A stretch of DNA of 64,000 nt from an uncultured Dehalococcoidia bacterium. GTDB taxonomy: Bacteria; Chloroflexota; Dehalococcoidia; Lucifugimonadales; JADFKI01. The stretch lies in the NCBI GenBank assembly GCA_958295865.1, contig CATQHF010000001.1, forward strand, positions 434,001 to 498,000. Reading direction: 5' to 3'. Below are positions 1 to 8,047 of the stretch, one piece after another. Under the pieces are notes generated by a model. It ran no database searches, was not told where the DNA came from, and was given only the letters and a program-made list of their open reading frames with translations. The position numbers and the translations under genes are program-made. Positions within the stretch are counted from its first letter, which is position 1; each line of letters starts with the position of its first letter.

Positions 1-980
1 CGGTATGCGAGCAGTTCCTTGGCGCGGAATAGGTGATGCACATACGCCGCCGAGAATGTGCGGCAGGTGTAGCAGTCGCAGCCCTCTTCGATGGGCGCGT
101 ACTGCCGCTTGCAGCGCGCCGCCGTGATGTTCAGCCGTCCCGTTTTCACGAACAGCGAGCCGTTGCGCGCGATGCGGGTGGGCAGCACGCAGTCGAACAT
201 GTCTATGCCGCGCGCGACGCATTCCACCAAGTCCTCAGGCGAGCCGACGCCCATCAGGTAGCGGGGCGCGTCGGTGGGCAGCATCGGCGCGGTCAGGCTT
301 ACGGTGTCGTACATCGCCCGCTTGGATTCGCCGACGCTCAGCCCGCCTATGGAGTAGCCGGGGAAGCCGACGCCGGTGATGAACTGCGCGGACTTGCGGC
401 GCAACTCCGGGAACAGCCCGCCCTGCACGATTCCGAAGAGCCGCTGGTCTGCGCGCGCGTGCGTCTCGACGCAGCGTAGCAGCCAGCGGTTGGTCTTGTC
501 CACGGCGACGGCGACGGTATCCTCGTCGCTGTCGGCGGACGCGCAGATGTCCAAGGGCATGATGATGTCCGCGCCGAGCCGCTGCTGGTGCTGGATGGCG
601 GCTTCGGGGCTGAATGTGTGCTCGCTGCCGTCTATGTGCGACTTGAAGATGATGGCGTCTTCGGTGATGCGACGGAGATGCTCTAGGCTGAAGCCCTGAA
701 AGCCGCCGCTGTCGGTGAGGGTCGCGCCATCCCAGCGCATGAAGCCGTGCAGCCCGCCGAGGTCGTCCACGATGTCCACGCCGGGGCGCAGGTAGAGGTG
801 GTAGGTATTGGCGAGCACGATGGTCGCGCCGATGTTCTGCAAGTCCGCGGAGTCGAGCGCCTTGACGGAGCCTTGCGTCGCGACGGGCATGAAGGCGGGC
901 GTGGGCGCGTCGCCGTGCGGGGTGTGCAGCCTGCCGGCGCGGGCGTCGCCGTCGGTGTCGGTGAGTGTGAAGAAGGGCAT
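1..980 (-). CDS. tgt: tRNA-guanine transglycosylase, 5' part (runs off the window edge)
   Basis: The enzyme exchanges guanine-34 of GUN-anticodon tRNAs for a queuine precursor in the cytoplasm. Translating the minus strand from the ATG at 978-980 gives MPFFTLTDTDGDARAGRLHT, followed by the family signatures TQGSVKALD, LANTYHLYLRPG, TDSGGFQGFSLE, the SIGGLSVGE loop, and near the window edge the start of the zinc-binding part (CDCYTCRTFS). About 326 codons are present of a family length near 370-390, so only the C-terminus is missing, cut by position 1. The frame is open throughout and carries no internal stop. It is divergently oriented from the downstream operon, with about 220 bp between. 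Seen directly: frame and motifs. Assignment rests on strong family resemblance. Confidence 0.95.
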   Translation of the reverse strand, partial: MPFFTLTDTDGDARAGRLHTPHGDAPTPAFMPVATQGSVKALDSADLQNIGATIVLANTYHLYLRPGVDIVDDLGGLHGFMRWDGATLTDSGGFQGFSLEHLRRITEDAIIFKSHIDGSEHTFSPEAAIQHQQRLGADIIMPLDICASADSDEDTVAVAVDKTNRWLLRCVETHARADQRLFGIVQGGLFPELRRKSAQFITGVGFPGYSIGGLSVGESKRAMYDTVSLTAPMLPTDAPRYLMGVGSPEDLVECVARGIDMFDCVLPTRIARNGSLFVKTGRLNITAARCKRQYAPIEEGCDCYTCRTFSAAYVHHLFRAKELLAY

Positions 981-1123
981 GCGGGTATTTTACAGGTATG
1001 CCGCTATGAGCGCATCTCCTTGTAAGCGTCAAGACAATTCGCCGACATATCAAGCAGCCCTTCCAAGTCAAGAAACACCCTGTGCATCAACGCATAATAA
1101 CAATATCCGCGCATTCGTGAAAC

Positions 1124-1153
1124 TTGACACTAATTCACTTTTGCCACTACAAT
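1124..1153 (+). promoter_or_regulatory. sigma70-like promoter of the DUF177-rpmF-fabD operon
   Basis: A consensus -35 box TTGACA (1124-1129) and a near-consensus -10 box TACAAT (1148-1153) are separated by 18 bp. They place the transcription start near 1160, some 40 bp upstream of the ATG at 1199. The -35 box itself could be misread as a TTG start codon for the downstream frame, which this promoter argues against. Confidence 0.7.
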
Positions 1154-1198
1154 AGATTGTTGACAGTCGGAAAATCTGCCTCTGCGGGGGTGCCTTGG

Positions 1199-1729
1199 AT
1201 GTACTTCAACGTCTCGCAGCTGCTGAAGGAATCGAGCGGCTCTGCCCGCGCATATAAGGTCAGCGACTTCGCCAGCGTGCAGGATGGCGCGCCTATGACG
1301 CCCATATCGGGCATGGTGAAGATGATGAGGACGGACGCGGGCATCTGGGTGAGCGCGCAGCTGACGACATACTTCGACTGCGAATGCAGCCGCTGTGTCA
1401 TCGAAATGGAACAGCCCGTTGATATGAGCATCGAGGAGGAGTATCTGCCGGAGATTGATGTTCACACGGGCGTCAGGCTGCACTTCCCCGACGCCATGTC
1501 GGAGAACTTTCACATCGACCACACGCACATTCTGGACATGAGCGAGGCAATCAGGCAGTATTTTGGCCTCAATATGCCCTTCAAACCCGTTTGCCGCGAC
1601 GGTTGCAAGGGATTATGCTTGACTTGCGGCGCTGACCTCAACGATACTTGCTGTTCATGCGACAAAATTGTCAGAGATCCGCGATGGGGCGCGCTGCTTG
1701 AGTTCGCCGCAGCGCAAGGGCGAAACTGA
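1199..1729 (+). CDS. DUF177/YceD family protein
   Basis: This 176-residue protein belongs to the DUF177 (YceD) family. The E. coli member affects 23S rRNA accumulation, and family members typically precede rpmF, as here. The sequence shows the conserved early motif MYFNVSQLLKE, a central CECSRC pair and a C-terminal cysteine-rich block with CRDGCKGLC, LTCGADLN and CCSC, a likely metal site. The frame stays open upstream to a TTG at 1124, but that codon is the promoter -35 box. The ATG at 1199 has a G-rich stretch upstream and matches where family members begin. It is the first gene of an operon with rpmF (18 bp gap), fabD, nusB and acpP. Molecular function is not firmly known for the family. 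Confidence 0.85.
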   Translation: MYFNVSQLLKESSGSARAYKVSDFASVQDGAPMTPISGMVKMMRTDAGIWVSAQLTTYFDCECSRCVIEMEQPVDMSIEEEYLPEIDVHTGVRLHFPDAMSENFHIDHTHILDMSEAIRQYFGLNMPFKPVCRDGCKGLCLTCGADLNDTCCSCDKIVRDPRWGALLEFAAAQGRN

Positions 1730-1747
1730 TTAGAGTAAGGACGAAAA

Positions 1748-1933
1748 ATGCCACCGCTTCCAAAGAAAAAACACTCAAAGGGACGCCAGGGCGGACGCTC
1801 GGCGCACTTCGGCATGAAGCCGATGACGCTGGCGCAGTGTCCGCAGTGCCGCGCCGTGCGGCTGCCGCATCGCGCATGCTCCGCGTGCGGCTACTACAAC
1901 GGGCGCAGCGTCGCCACCGGCTCCGTAGATTAA
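1748..1933 (+). CDS. rpmF: 50S ribosomal protein bL32
   Basis: This is a 61-residue basic protein starting MPPLPKKKHSKGRQGGRSAH, the usual bL32 N-terminus. It carries CPQC and CSACG pairs (about residues 31-34 and 44-48), so it is the zinc-binding C+ form of bL32. It sits on the exit-tunnel side of the large subunit. A ribosome-binding segment (GTAAGGAC) lies just upstream of the ATG. The gene follows the DUF177 gene by 18 bp, a common pairing across bacteria. Confidence 0.95.
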   Translation: MPPLPKKKHSKGRQGGRSAHFGMKPMTLAQCPQCRAVRLPHRACSACGYYNGRSVATGSVD

Positions 1934-1944
1934 AACTGACCTGA

Positions 1945-1986
1945 TGGACAGGATGGAAAGTACCGCTTTTCAATGTATCCTGTCCA
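1945..1986. repeat. GGACAGGAT hairpin, copy 1
   Basis: Perfect 10-bp arms TGGACAGGAT (1945-1954) and ATCCTGTCCA (1977-1986) flank a loop that has its own partial pairing (GAAAG with CTTTTC). It lies just after the rpmF stop and before fabD. Related hairpins follow acpP (3824-3877) and the second S8 peptidase (11486-11529). It lacks a T-tract, so it is a dispersed repeat or RNA-stability hairpin rather than a standard terminator. Confidence 0.7.
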
Positions 1987-2031
1987 TTCCGTATATCGAA
2001 GTCAGTCATTGCAGTAACAGGAGATTGATTG

Positions 2032-2988
2032 ATGACCCTCAGCTTTATGCCGCAGACACAAGGCGCAAAGGTAGGCTACCTGTTCCCCGGACAGGGCGCG
2101 CAGGCCGTCGGAATGGGCAAGCAGCTCTACGACGAGTCGCCGGCGGCGCGCGATGTGTTCCACCAAGTTGACATGGCGCTGGAGCGACCGCTCTCCAACA
2201 TCATGTTCAATGGCCCTGACGATGCGCTGCGACAGACCATCAACGCGCAGCCCGGCATAATGGCTGTGAGCCTCGCATGCATCAAGACGATGGAGGAGCG
2301 GCTCGGCGATGCGATGCCGCAGCCGGTCGTAACCGCGGGACACAGCCTTGGCGAATACACCGCCCTCGCCGTCTCCGGCGTGCTCGATGTCGGCGACACG
2401 GCGAAGCTGGTGCAGCGTCGCGGCGAGCTTATGCAGGTCGCCTGCGACCAGAACCCCGGCACAATGGCAGCCGTCATCGGGCTGGACGAAATGACCCTCG
2501 AACAGATTGCCCAGGAAACCGGCATCTATGTCTCCAATATCAACACCGCCGAGCAGATAGTCATCAGCGGCGACATCATGGGCGTTGCGCGCGCCTGCGA
2601 CCTCGCCACCGCGCGCGGCGCGAAGAAGGCGATTCCCCTGCGCGTCGGCGGCGCGTTCCACTCAGGGCTGATGGAACCCGCTCGAGCGGGCATAATCGAA
2701 GCCATCAGCGCCATGACCTTCCACGACCCCCAGATCCCCATCGTGGGCAACTGCGACGCCGAGCCGCTCGCCACAGCCGAGGATGTCAAGCGCGAACTCA
2801 TATCGCAGGTGTGCAGCTGCGTTCAGTGGAAGCGCTCCGTGGACTACATGATAGGCTCCGGCGTGAACGACTTCATCGAGATTGGCCCCGGCAGGGCGCT
2901 ATCCGGCATGGTCAAGCGCATCTCGCGGCGCTCGCAGATAAAAAGCGTCGGCGACCTCGAATCCATCCTGAGCCTCAGCGGAAACTAG
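2032..2988 (+). CDS. fabD: Malonyl-CoA:ACP transacylase
   Basis: FabD moves the malonyl group from CoA to acyl carrier protein, the committed supply step for fatty-acid elongation in the cytosol. The 318-residue product has YLFPGQGAQAVGMG near the N-terminus, the nucleophile elbow GHSLGEY with Ser105, and the partner histidine in AFHSG (His210), all in the expected order and at normal family length. A TTG directly precedes the chosen ATG, but the AGGAG at about 2019-2023 fits 2032 best. An ATG six codons further in is also possible. The next gene, nusB, starts 4 bp after the stop, and acpP, whose product FabD charges, follows. Confidence 0.95.
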   Translation: MTLSFMPQTQGAKVGYLFPGQGAQAVGMGKQLYDESPAARDVFHQVDMALERPLSNIMFNGPDDALRQTINAQPGIMAVSLACIKTMEERLGDAMPQPVVTAGHSLGEYTALAVSGVLDVGDTAKLVQRRGELMQVACDQNPGTMAAVIGLDEMTLEQIAQETGIYVSNINTAEQIVISGDIMGVARACDLATARGAKKAIPLRVGGAFHSGLMEPARAGIIEAISAMTFHDPQIPIVGNCDAEPLATAEDVKRELISQVCSCVQWKRSVDYMIGSGVNDFIEIGPGRALSGMVKRISRRSQIKSVGDLESILSLSGN

Positions 2989-2992
2989 ACCA

Positions 2993-3481
2993 GTGCCGGA
3001 CGCCGCGCCGCCCCAATCCGACGCGCGCGCCGCGACAGGCGTCAGCGCCGTCGTTGGACGGCGGCGCACGCGCGCCATGGTGATGCAGTCCCTCTATGAG
3101 GCCGACACGGTCGAGCACAGCGCCTTGGATGTGCTGGATGACCGCCTGTCGGAAACCGCGCTGTCGCGGTGGGACGAAGACTTTGCCCGCGCGCTGCTGG
3201 AAGGCATCTTTGCAAACGCGGCGGAAATAGATAAGATAATAGCCGAGTTCGCGCCCCACTGGCCCATCAGCCAGATGGCAGTCGTGGACAGGAACATCCT
3301 GCGAATGGCAATCTATGAGATAATGCTGTCGCGCGACACGCCGCCCAGAGTCGCAATCAACGAAGCGGTGGAATTGGCAAAAGCCTTTGGCGCGGACAGC
3401 GCGCCCCGCTTCATCAACGGCGTGCTCGGAAGCGTAATGCGGCGTCCACCCGTTGAACCACCCGACCAACTGATAGACTGA
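2993..3481 (+). CDS. nusB: Transcription antitermination factor NusB
   Basis: NusB binds boxA RNA with S10 and supports processive rRNA transcription. The 162-residue product starts at a GTG 4 bp after fabD. After a variable first 20 residues it shows RRRTRAMVMQSLYEAD and the C-terminal signature VVDRNILRMAIYEIM, then RVAINEAVELAKAFG and RFINGVLGSV, the classic NusB fold motifs. Translational coupling to fabD is likely because of the tight spacing. No ATG lies close to the predicted N-terminus, which supports the GTG. Confidence 0.93.
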   Translation: MPDAAPPQSDARAATGVSAVVGRRRTRAMVMQSLYEADTVEHSALDVLDDRLSETALSRWDEDFARALLEGIFANAAEIDKIIAEFAPHWPISQMAVVDRNILRMAIYEIMLSRDTPPRVAINEAVELAKAFGADSAPRFINGVLGSVMRRPPVEPPDQLID

Positions 3482-3526
3482 CTAGACGAGACACTAACAT
3501 ACTGATTAACCATGGAGGTAACTGAA

Positions 3527-3787
3527 GTGGCAAGCCTAATGGAACGCGTTCAGACGATTGTCGCTGATAAGCTCAGCGTGGATGAGTCCGAAGTGGTGGT
3601 GTCGGCGTCCTTTATGGAAGACCTGAACGCCGACTCGCTCGACCTCGTGGAACTCATCATGGCGTTCGAGGAAGAGTTCAGCGACGACGACACGACTATC
3701 GAAATCTCCGATGAGGACGCCGAGGGCATCACGACCGTCCAGCAGGCGATAGACTACCTCAAGGCAAACGGCGTCGCCGACGACTAA
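3527..3787 (+). CDS. acpP: Acyl carrier protein
   Basis: ACP carries growing acyl chains on a phosphopantetheine arm attached to the serine of the DSL motif. Here that is Ser37 in [10 protein letters not shown], within an acidic helical protein of 86 residues. The start matters. An upstream ATG (3512) overlaps a perfect GGAGGT at 3514-3519, so it cannot be the served start. The GTG at 3527 sits 7 nt after that Shine-Dalgarno and gives [16 protein letters not shown], a normal ACP N-terminus. An ATG at 3539 is a less likely alternative. It is the last gene of the operon with fabD and nusB. Confidence 0.93.
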   Translation: MASLMERVQTIVADKLSVDESEVVVSASFMEDLNADSLDLVELIMAFEEEFSDDDTTIEISDEDAEGITTVQQAIDYLKANGVADD

Positions 3788-3823
3788 GCCCCTCCCCGTC
3801 CCAAGCGAACGAACCGACTTGTA

Positions 3824-3877
3824 TGGACAGGATGTAAGGGATATGCTGTGAAAGCAATATCCCGGTCATCCTGTCTA
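3824..3877. repeat. GGACAGGAT hairpin, copy 2
   Basis: Outer arms TGGACAGGATG (3824-3834) and CATCCTGTCTA (3867-3877) pair with one mismatch. Inner arms GGGATAT (3838-3844) and ATATCCC (3857-3863) pair perfectly, making a long interrupted hairpin. It lies between acpP and the dehydrogenase gene and belongs to the same family as 1945-1986 and 11486-11529. Confidence 0.7.
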
Positions 3878-3905
3878 TTCATGTTTGCATTCAAGGAGGG
3901 GAACT

Positions 3906-4934
3906 ATGAAAGCAGCCGTTTATAAGGGAGAGCGCCGCCTTGAGGTCGAGGATGTGCCCACGCCGACTGCGGGCGCGGGCGAGGTCGTCATTCGCGTGCG
4001 CTACTGCGCCGTCTGCGGCACCGATGTCCACGCCTTTATGTACGATGTCGCGCCGCCCGGCACCGTAATGGGACACGAGTACTGCGGCACGGTTACGGAG
4101 GTTGGCGCGGGCGTTACGCGCTGGCAGGTCGGCGACCGCGTGGTCGGCGGCGGCGGCGCTCCGCCACCCGGCTATGTGCCGTCCGGACCGCGCAACGACC
4201 CGCGATACAACTATCGCACGATGGGCTTTCCGGAGAACGCGAAGACGCGCGCCTATGCCGAATATGTGCTCCTCGAAGAATGGGAGCCGGTTCCGATACC
4301 CGACGGCGTCTCCGATGAAGAGGCGGCGCTCGCCGAACCCTGCGCCGTTACCGTGCATGCCGTGCGCCTGTCGCAGATAAAGCTCGGAGACCGCGTGCTC
4401 GTAATGGGCGCAGGGCCTATCGGCCTGTTCTGCATGCAGACCGCGCGCGCCGCCGGAGCGACGGCAGTGTTCGTGTCCGAGCCTGCGCCCGCCCGCGCAG
4501 ACGCCGCCCGCAGACTTGGCGCGGACGCCGTCATCAACCCCCTGACCGAAAATGTAGAGCAGCGCATCGTGGAACTGACCGACGGCAAGGGCGCGGACAT
4601 CGTGTTCGAGTGCGCCGCCGTGCCGAACCCGTCCACCCTCGACGGCGCGCTCAACATCGTGGCGCGCGGCGGACAAGTGGTGCTCGTCGCCATAGCATGG
4701 GAGCCGACGCCGCTGATAACGCCCGACTGGATGGCGCGCGAAGTCAAGATGCAAGCGTCATTCGGCACGCAGCCCGAGGACTGGCGCGTCGCGCTCGACC
4801 TCATACGCGCCGGGCGCGTCAATGTAGAGCCGATGCTGGGCGACACCAACTTCCTACCCCTCGACGACATCCAGGGCGCATTCGAATCGCTGATGCGACC
4901 GTCGTCGCAAGTCCAGATGGTGGTCAGGCTTTAG
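3906..4934 (+). CDS. Zinc-type medium-chain alcohol dehydrogenase family protein
   Basis: This is a 342-residue NAD(P)-dependent medium-chain dehydrogenase/reductase. The catalytic zinc ligands are visible as CAVCGTDVH and GHEYCG, with the Rossmann glycine motif VMGAGPIGLF in the middle and a C-terminal half typical of sorbitol/threonine-dehydrogenase relatives. A strong AAGGAGGGG precedes the ATG at 3906. The usual four-cysteine structural-zinc loop is absent. In its place is a proline-rich loop around PPPGYVPSGPRNDPRYNYR, so the protein may lack structural zinc. The substrate cannot be read from sequence. It stands alone between acpP and hicB. Confidence 0.85.
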   Translation: MKAAVYKGERRLEVEDVPTPTAGAGEVVIRVRYCAVCGTDVHAFMYDVAPPGTVMGHEYCGTVTEVGAGVTRWQVGDRVVGGGGAPPPGYVPSGPRNDPRYNYRTMGFPENAKTRAYAEYVLLEEWEPVPIPDGVSDEEAALAEPCAVTVHAVRLSQIKLGDRVLVMGAGPIGLFCMQTARAAGATAVFVSEPAPARADAARRLGADAVINPLTENVEQRIVELTDGKGADIVFECAAVPNPSTLDGALNIVARGGQVVLVAIAWEPTPLITPDWMAREVKMQASFGTQPEDWRVALDLIRAGRVNVEPMLGDTNFLPLDDIQGAFESLMRPSSQVQMVVRL

Positions 4935-5029
4935 GCGCGCCAAGCCCAAAGCAGGCAAATCGCATTCGCGCCGTCCCATCCCAAAATAGCGAGCGTCATA
5001 GCGCAAACCGATACATTTAAGGCAAGAAA

Positions 5030-5233
5030 ATGAACCTGAAAGTCATCCTAGAACCTTGCGCTGAAGGCGGATATACCGTGTATGTCCCTGCCTTGCCGGG
5101 CTGCATAAGCGAGGGCGACACCAGAGACGAAGCGCTGGCAAACATACGCGAGGCGATTGAACTGTATTTGGAACCTGTCGAGGACGACTACATACCTCAG
5201 GATAAAGCGGAAGTGATGGAGTTGGCTTTGTGA
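5030..5233 (+). CDS. hicB: HicB-family antitoxin-like protein
   Basis: This 67-residue protein has the HicB/RNase-H-like fold signature: GGYTVYVPALPGC, SEGDTRDEALANIREAIELYLE. HicB proteins neutralise the HicA mRNA interferase. It lacks a clear C-terminal DNA-binding domain, as in many short HicB forms. The stop overlaps the GTG of a hicA-like frame that carries two frameshifts (5230-5460). If that toxin is dead, this antitoxin is an orphan or acts in trans. Family assignment is good, but its present role is unknown. Confidence 0.8.
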   Translation: MNLKVILEPCAEGGYTVYVPALPGCISEGDTRDEALANIREAIELYLEPVEDDYIPQDKAEVMELAL

Positions 5234-5460
5234 GCCGTCGAGTCCCGGTTCTGGGTTATCGCCAAATAATCCGCGCAATGCAACGGGATGGATGGGTAGA
5301 GTAAGACAGCGTGGAAGCCACATAAGATTACAAAAGCATATTCGTGAGCGCACGCTGAAAGTTACCGTTCCTGCCCCACTCGCCTGTGAAGCGTCCCACG
5401 CTAACCCGTATTCTTAAAAACGCGGAAATAGACTTGCAAGACTTCATGGAACTGCTATGA
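5230..5460 (+). pseudogene. hicA: hicA toxin gene with two compensating frameshifts
   Basis: Three pieces in different frames add up to a full HicA. Frame 0 from the GTG at 5230 reads RVPVLGYRQIIRAMQRDGW, then hits TAA at 5302. The +2 frame from about 5298 reads RVRQRGSHIRLQKHIRERTL and KVTVPAP, including the catalytic-histidine GSH box. Frame 0 then resumes near 5375 with VKRPTLTRILKNAEIDLQDF and ends at TGA 5458-5460. The pattern fits a one-base loss after the GW codons and a compensating one-base gain before VKR. HicA is a small RNase that cleaves mRNA. The GTG overlaps the hicB stop, and the TGA overlaps the ATG of the next gene. Real decay or assembly error cannot be told apart here. Confidence 0.75.
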
Positions 5461-7880
5461 ACTTCACACCAAGAGCCGTATTAGCCGTATCGCTGGCTGT
5501 CGCTGCGTCCGCCGCGCTATTCTTGGCGCTGCTTGCGGGCGACGGCGGCTTGAGCGCGCAAGCGCAGACCGGCGACACGCCCACGCCGCCCCCGACACAG
5601 GACGACGCCTCCGGCGTCCAAGACCTTCCGCCGCTCCAAGGCAAAGCCAATCCGTCCAAATACGATAACATGGACTCCCTGCTCAATCGCATCGTCGATC
5701 AGGTGGATAGCGGGGAGTTCTCGGCGCAAACCGCGGCAAGCGGCGCACCGCTGCATCAAGAAGACTCCGTCGCCGTAACCTTGTACATCACGGAAGGCTA
5801 CGCGGAAGCCGTGCGCGACTTTCTTGCGGACAACGGCGCGTCCCCGCGCAATGTGGGCGCGGACTACATCGAGGCATACATCCCCGTGTCGCTGCTTGCC
5901 TCCGCTTCACGGCAGGCAGGCGTCATCAGCATACGCGCAATCATCCCGCCGCAGCCCGCGCAGGGCGCAGTCGTCAGCGAGGGCGCGGCGTTGCATGGCG
6001 CTCCCGCGTGGCATCAAGACGGCTTCAAGGGCGCGGGCGTCAAGATTGGCGTGATTGACGGAGGCTTCGAGGACTTTCAGCGTCTCATGGGAACGGAACT
6101 GCCCTCGTCGTCTGTGCAGGCAAGATGCTACACCGACATCGGCGTGTTCACATCAAGCATATCAGACTGCAAGGACGGCGTTCACGGCACGGCGGTAACG
6201 GAAGCGGTATTCGACATCGCCCCGGCTGCGACCTACTACATATCCAACGCCGATACATTGGGAGACCTGAAAACCGCCGTCGAGTGGATGGTATCGCAGG
6301 GCGTTGATGTCATCAACCAATCGGTATCTTGGACTTGGCAAGGCCCAGGCGATGGCACATCCCCGTTCACCAACAGCGTGCTCAGGACTGTGGACACCGC
6401 GGTAGCGGGCGGCAGCGCTTGGGTGAATAGCGCGGGGAACGCGGCGACATCCACATGGTTCGGAGGTTTCAGGGATGCGGACAGCGACGGCTTTCATGAC
6501 TATGCCAGTGGGGATTGCAACATTGTAAGGCTTCGAGCCGGAGGGCAGCTTATTGTCCAGCTCCGATGGGATGACAGATGGGGCGGAGCGACTACGGATT
6601 TGGACTTGTACCTGTTCAACCCCGCGCTCACCGACATAGTGGCATCGAGCGAAAGCACTCAAGCGGGGGGCGCGCGGCACATTCCGCGCGAGGTGTTTTC
6701 TTACACTCCCACCGTCAGCGGGAAATACTGTCTGGCTGTCAGACGATACCTCGGCGCGCCGCCCGCCTGGATTCAGTTGCAGGCTATCACTCAGCAAGAC
6801 TTACAGCACCGCACATCGAACTACAGCATCGGCAACCCGGCAGAAAGCGCCAACCCCGGCTTGCTTGCCGTGGGCGCGACGCACTGGGCCGACACAAGCG
6901 CAATCGGAGGGCTCAGCAGCCGAGGACCTACGCCCGACGGCAGAATCAAGCCCGACATCGTTGGCGTCCACTGCGGGCAGTCGGCAGCGTATCGCTCGGC
7001 AGGCAACCCTAACGGCTACTTTTGCGGCACGAGCCAAGCCGCGCCGCATGTGACGGGGCTTGCCGCGCTGGTAAAGCAGCGCTTCCCATCGTACAGCCCG
7101 GCTCAAGTCGCCAACTACTTGAAGACCGGCGCGGAGGCGCGCGGCACAGTCCCCAACAACACCTGGGGCTACGGCTTCGCTAGGCTGCCAAAGTCCGCCG
7201 ACCGCTGCGTCACGCCGATTGACGGCGACGCCACCATCAACGGCGCTTGGACGAGCGACTGCGTATCCGAGAGCAACACCGACGGCAAGACCTACTACGC
7301 CCGCTTCTACACCTTCACGCTGGACGAGCCTGCCGATGTAACGATAACGCTGACATCGAACATGGACACATACCTCTACCTGCTGAGTGGCGCGGGCAAG
7401 GATGGCGCGGTGGCGTACAAGACAGACGAGACCGTCCGCACAAACTCCTCGCGCATAGAGGCGTCGCTTGCCGCCGGCGACTACACCATCGAAGCCACGA
7501 CCTACGACCCAAGCGTAACGGGCGACTTCACCCTCACCGTAGAAGGGTTGGGGCAAGGCACGGTTACGCCGCCTACGCCCGCGCCATCGCCGACGCCTGA
7601 GCCCACGCCCGAGCCCACGCCATCGCCGACGCCTGAGCCCACGCCGCTGCCATCCGTCGGCTACACATACCTTGCCGTCGGCGAACTCCACACCTGCGGG
7701 CTTCGGACTGACGGCTCCGTAGTCTGCTGGGGCAACAACCAGTACGGTCAGGCATCGCCGCCGTCCGACGACAGGTTCACCTTCATCGTCGCCGGCGCAT
7801 ATCATACCTGCGGCATTCGGGTGGACGGCGCGGCGGTCTGCTGGGGCAGAAACGACTATGGCCAATCAACGCCGCCATAG
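5457..7880 (+). CDS. Secreted S8 (subtilisin-like) serine peptidase with PPC domain and RCC1-like tail
   Basis: This 807-residue protein has an N-terminal hydrophobic signal (VLAVSLAVAASAALFLALLA), a propeptide region, then a subtilisin domain with Asp201 (GVIDGGF), His243 (GVHGTAV) and Ser526 (CGTSQAAPH). After it come a bacterial pre-peptidase C-terminal (PPC) domain (about residues 580-700), a PTPEPTPSP linker, and two short RCC1/BNR-like motifs (HTCGLRTDGSVVCWG and HTCGIRVDGAAVCWG). It is probably an exported scavenging protease. Its ATG overlaps the hicA TGA. A second, longer paralogue starts 167 bp downstream with a nearly identical N-terminus, showing tandem duplication. Confidence 0.9.
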   Translation: MNFTPRAVLAVSLAVAASAALFLALLAGDGGLSAQAQTGDTPTPPPTQDDASGVQDLPPLQGKANPSKYDNMDSLLNRIVDQVDSGEFSAQTAASGAPLHQEDSVAVTLYITEGYAEAVRDFLADNGASPRNVGADYIEAYIPVSLLASASRQAGVISIRAIIPPQPAQGAVVSEGAALHGAPAWHQDGFKGAGVKIGVIDGGFEDFQRLMGTELPSSSVQARCYTDIGVFTSSISDCKDGVHGTAVTEAVFDIAPAATYYISNADTLGDLKTAVEWMVSQGVDVINQSVSWTWQGPGDGTSPFTNSVLRTVDTAVAGGSAWVNSAGNAATSTWFGGFRDADSDGFHDYASGDCNIVRLRAGGQLIVQLRWDDRWGGATTDLDLYLFNPALTDIVASSESTQAGGARHIPREVFSYTPTVSGKYCLAVRRYLGAPPAWIQLQAITQQDLQHRTSNYSIGNPAESANPGLLAVGATHWADTSAIGGLSSRGPTPDGRIKPDIVGVHCGQSAAYRSAGNPNGYFCGTSQAAPHVTGLAALVKQRFPSYSPAQVANYLKTGAEARGTVPNNTWGYGFARLPKSADRCVTPIDGDATINGAWTSDCVSESNTDGKTYYARFYTFTLDEPADVTITLTSNMDTYLYLLSGAGKDGAVAYKTDETVRTNSSRIEASLAAGDYTIEATTYDPSVTGDFTLTVEGLGQGTVTPPTPAPSPTPEPTPEPTPSPTPEPTPLPSVGYTYLAVGELHTCGLRTDGSVVCWGNNQYGQASPPSDDRFTFIVAGAYHTCGIRVDGAAVCWGRNDYGQSTPP

Positions 7881-8047
7881 CCATTCCGCTATCCAAGTTG
7901 CGCCTCACGCCTACGCGAATAAAATCGTTTGCGTCGCCGGTTCACCCATGCTAATATGCCAGTGCTAACGACAAGCCCCCATGCAGAAGTATGATGAGGA
8001 AGGGTCGTTAGCGCTGCCAACCTGTTCCGCAAAGGCGCATCTTCTCT

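Noticed and set aside
235..1071. Long minus-strand frame overlapping tgt
   Set aside because: It is Arg/His-rich shadow sequence; the frame that matches tRNA-guanine transglycosylase motifs starts at 980 and is offset from it.
1124..1198. TTG start for the DUF177 protein
   Set aside because: The TTG is the -35 box of the promoter, and family members start at the MYFNVSQLL position.
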